A stretch of 5,068 nucleotides of DNA from an uncultured Collinsella sp. (GTDB lineage: Bacteria; Actinomycetota; Coriobacteriia; Coriobacteriales; Coriobacteriaceae). Where the stretch lies: NCBI GenBank assembly GCA_902388545.1, contig CABMPS010000156.1, forward strand, positions 1 through 5,068, in the 5' to 3' direction. Every line of letters begins with the position of its first letter. Position 1 is the first letter of the stretch. Shown here one piece after another: positions 5,045 to 5,068 of this stretch. The notes beneath the pieces were generated by a model, which saw only the letters and a list, made by a program, of their open reading frames with translations, was not told the DNA's origin and made no database searches. The position numbers were made by a program, and so were the translations under genes.

Positions 5045-5068
5045 CAATGTGACAAAGGGACTGCCCCT
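5045..5068 (+). repeat. Dispersed intergenic repeat, cut by the window edge
   Basis: caatgtgacaaagggactg and the following five bases match 255-278 at 22 of 24 positions in the same orientation. The visible part contains the left arm and centre of the dyad (gggac-t-gcccc, one mismatched pair); the right arm is presumably beyond the edge. It and the copy at 255-285 bracket the ABC-AraC module as direct repeats. Confidence 0.6.

Overview
This window looks like chromosomal DNA from a high-G+C, gut-type actinobacterium, most likely a member of the Coriobacteriia (Collinsella-like). That assignment is an inference from base composition, codon choice, protein flavour and the style of the intergenic palindromes; no marker gene is present to prove it. 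No rRNA, tRNA, CRISPR array, integrase or transposase was seen.

Layout, left to right. (1) 1-80, minus strand: the first 26 codons of a small protein with a hydrophobic N-terminus, running off the left edge. (2) 81-288: an intergenic region holding that gene's ribosome binding site, two short leader hairpins, a possible promoter, a near-perfect palindrome (189-208), a 13-bp tandem duplication (223-248) and a dyad repeat that may terminate the ABC operon (255-285). (3) 289-2046 and 2047-3873, minus strand: two ABC half-transporters, each a six-helix membrane domain fused to a complete ATPase. The TAA of the first gene (2047-3873) directly abuts the ATG of the second, so they form one operon and very probably one heterodimer. 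(4) 3874-3987: a compact divergent control region. (5) 3988-4992, plus strand: an AraC-family regulator starting at TTG. (6) 4993-5068: a tail with two further copies of the 'gacaaaggga' repeat.

The logic resembles the ybtA-ybtPQ arrangement of the yersiniabactin island: an AraC-type activator divergent from a pair of exporter-fold ABC proteins that act as importers of metal-siderophore complexes (YbtPQ, mycobacterial IrtAB). The upstream half-transporter carries the D-loop AFADPENE, which I associate with that family. A siderophore or metal-chelate substrate is therefore the leading inference, but peptide or drug export is not excluded.

The most interesting part is the control region. It contains (a) a plus-strand sigma70-type promoter with 17-bp spacing for the regulator, (b) a weaker overlapping minus-strand promoter for the ABC operon, (c) a 16-bp palindrome, gttagccatggctcac, whose 15/16 twin lies 3.7 kb away in front of the left-hand gene, and (d) a pair of 16-bp direct repeats spaced exactly 21 bp apart, the geometry of classical AraC half-sites. 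The working model is a small regulon: the direct repeats bind the AraC protein to activate the transporter, and the palindrome binds a second, possibly metal-responsive, regulator controlling both the transporter locus and the left neighbour.
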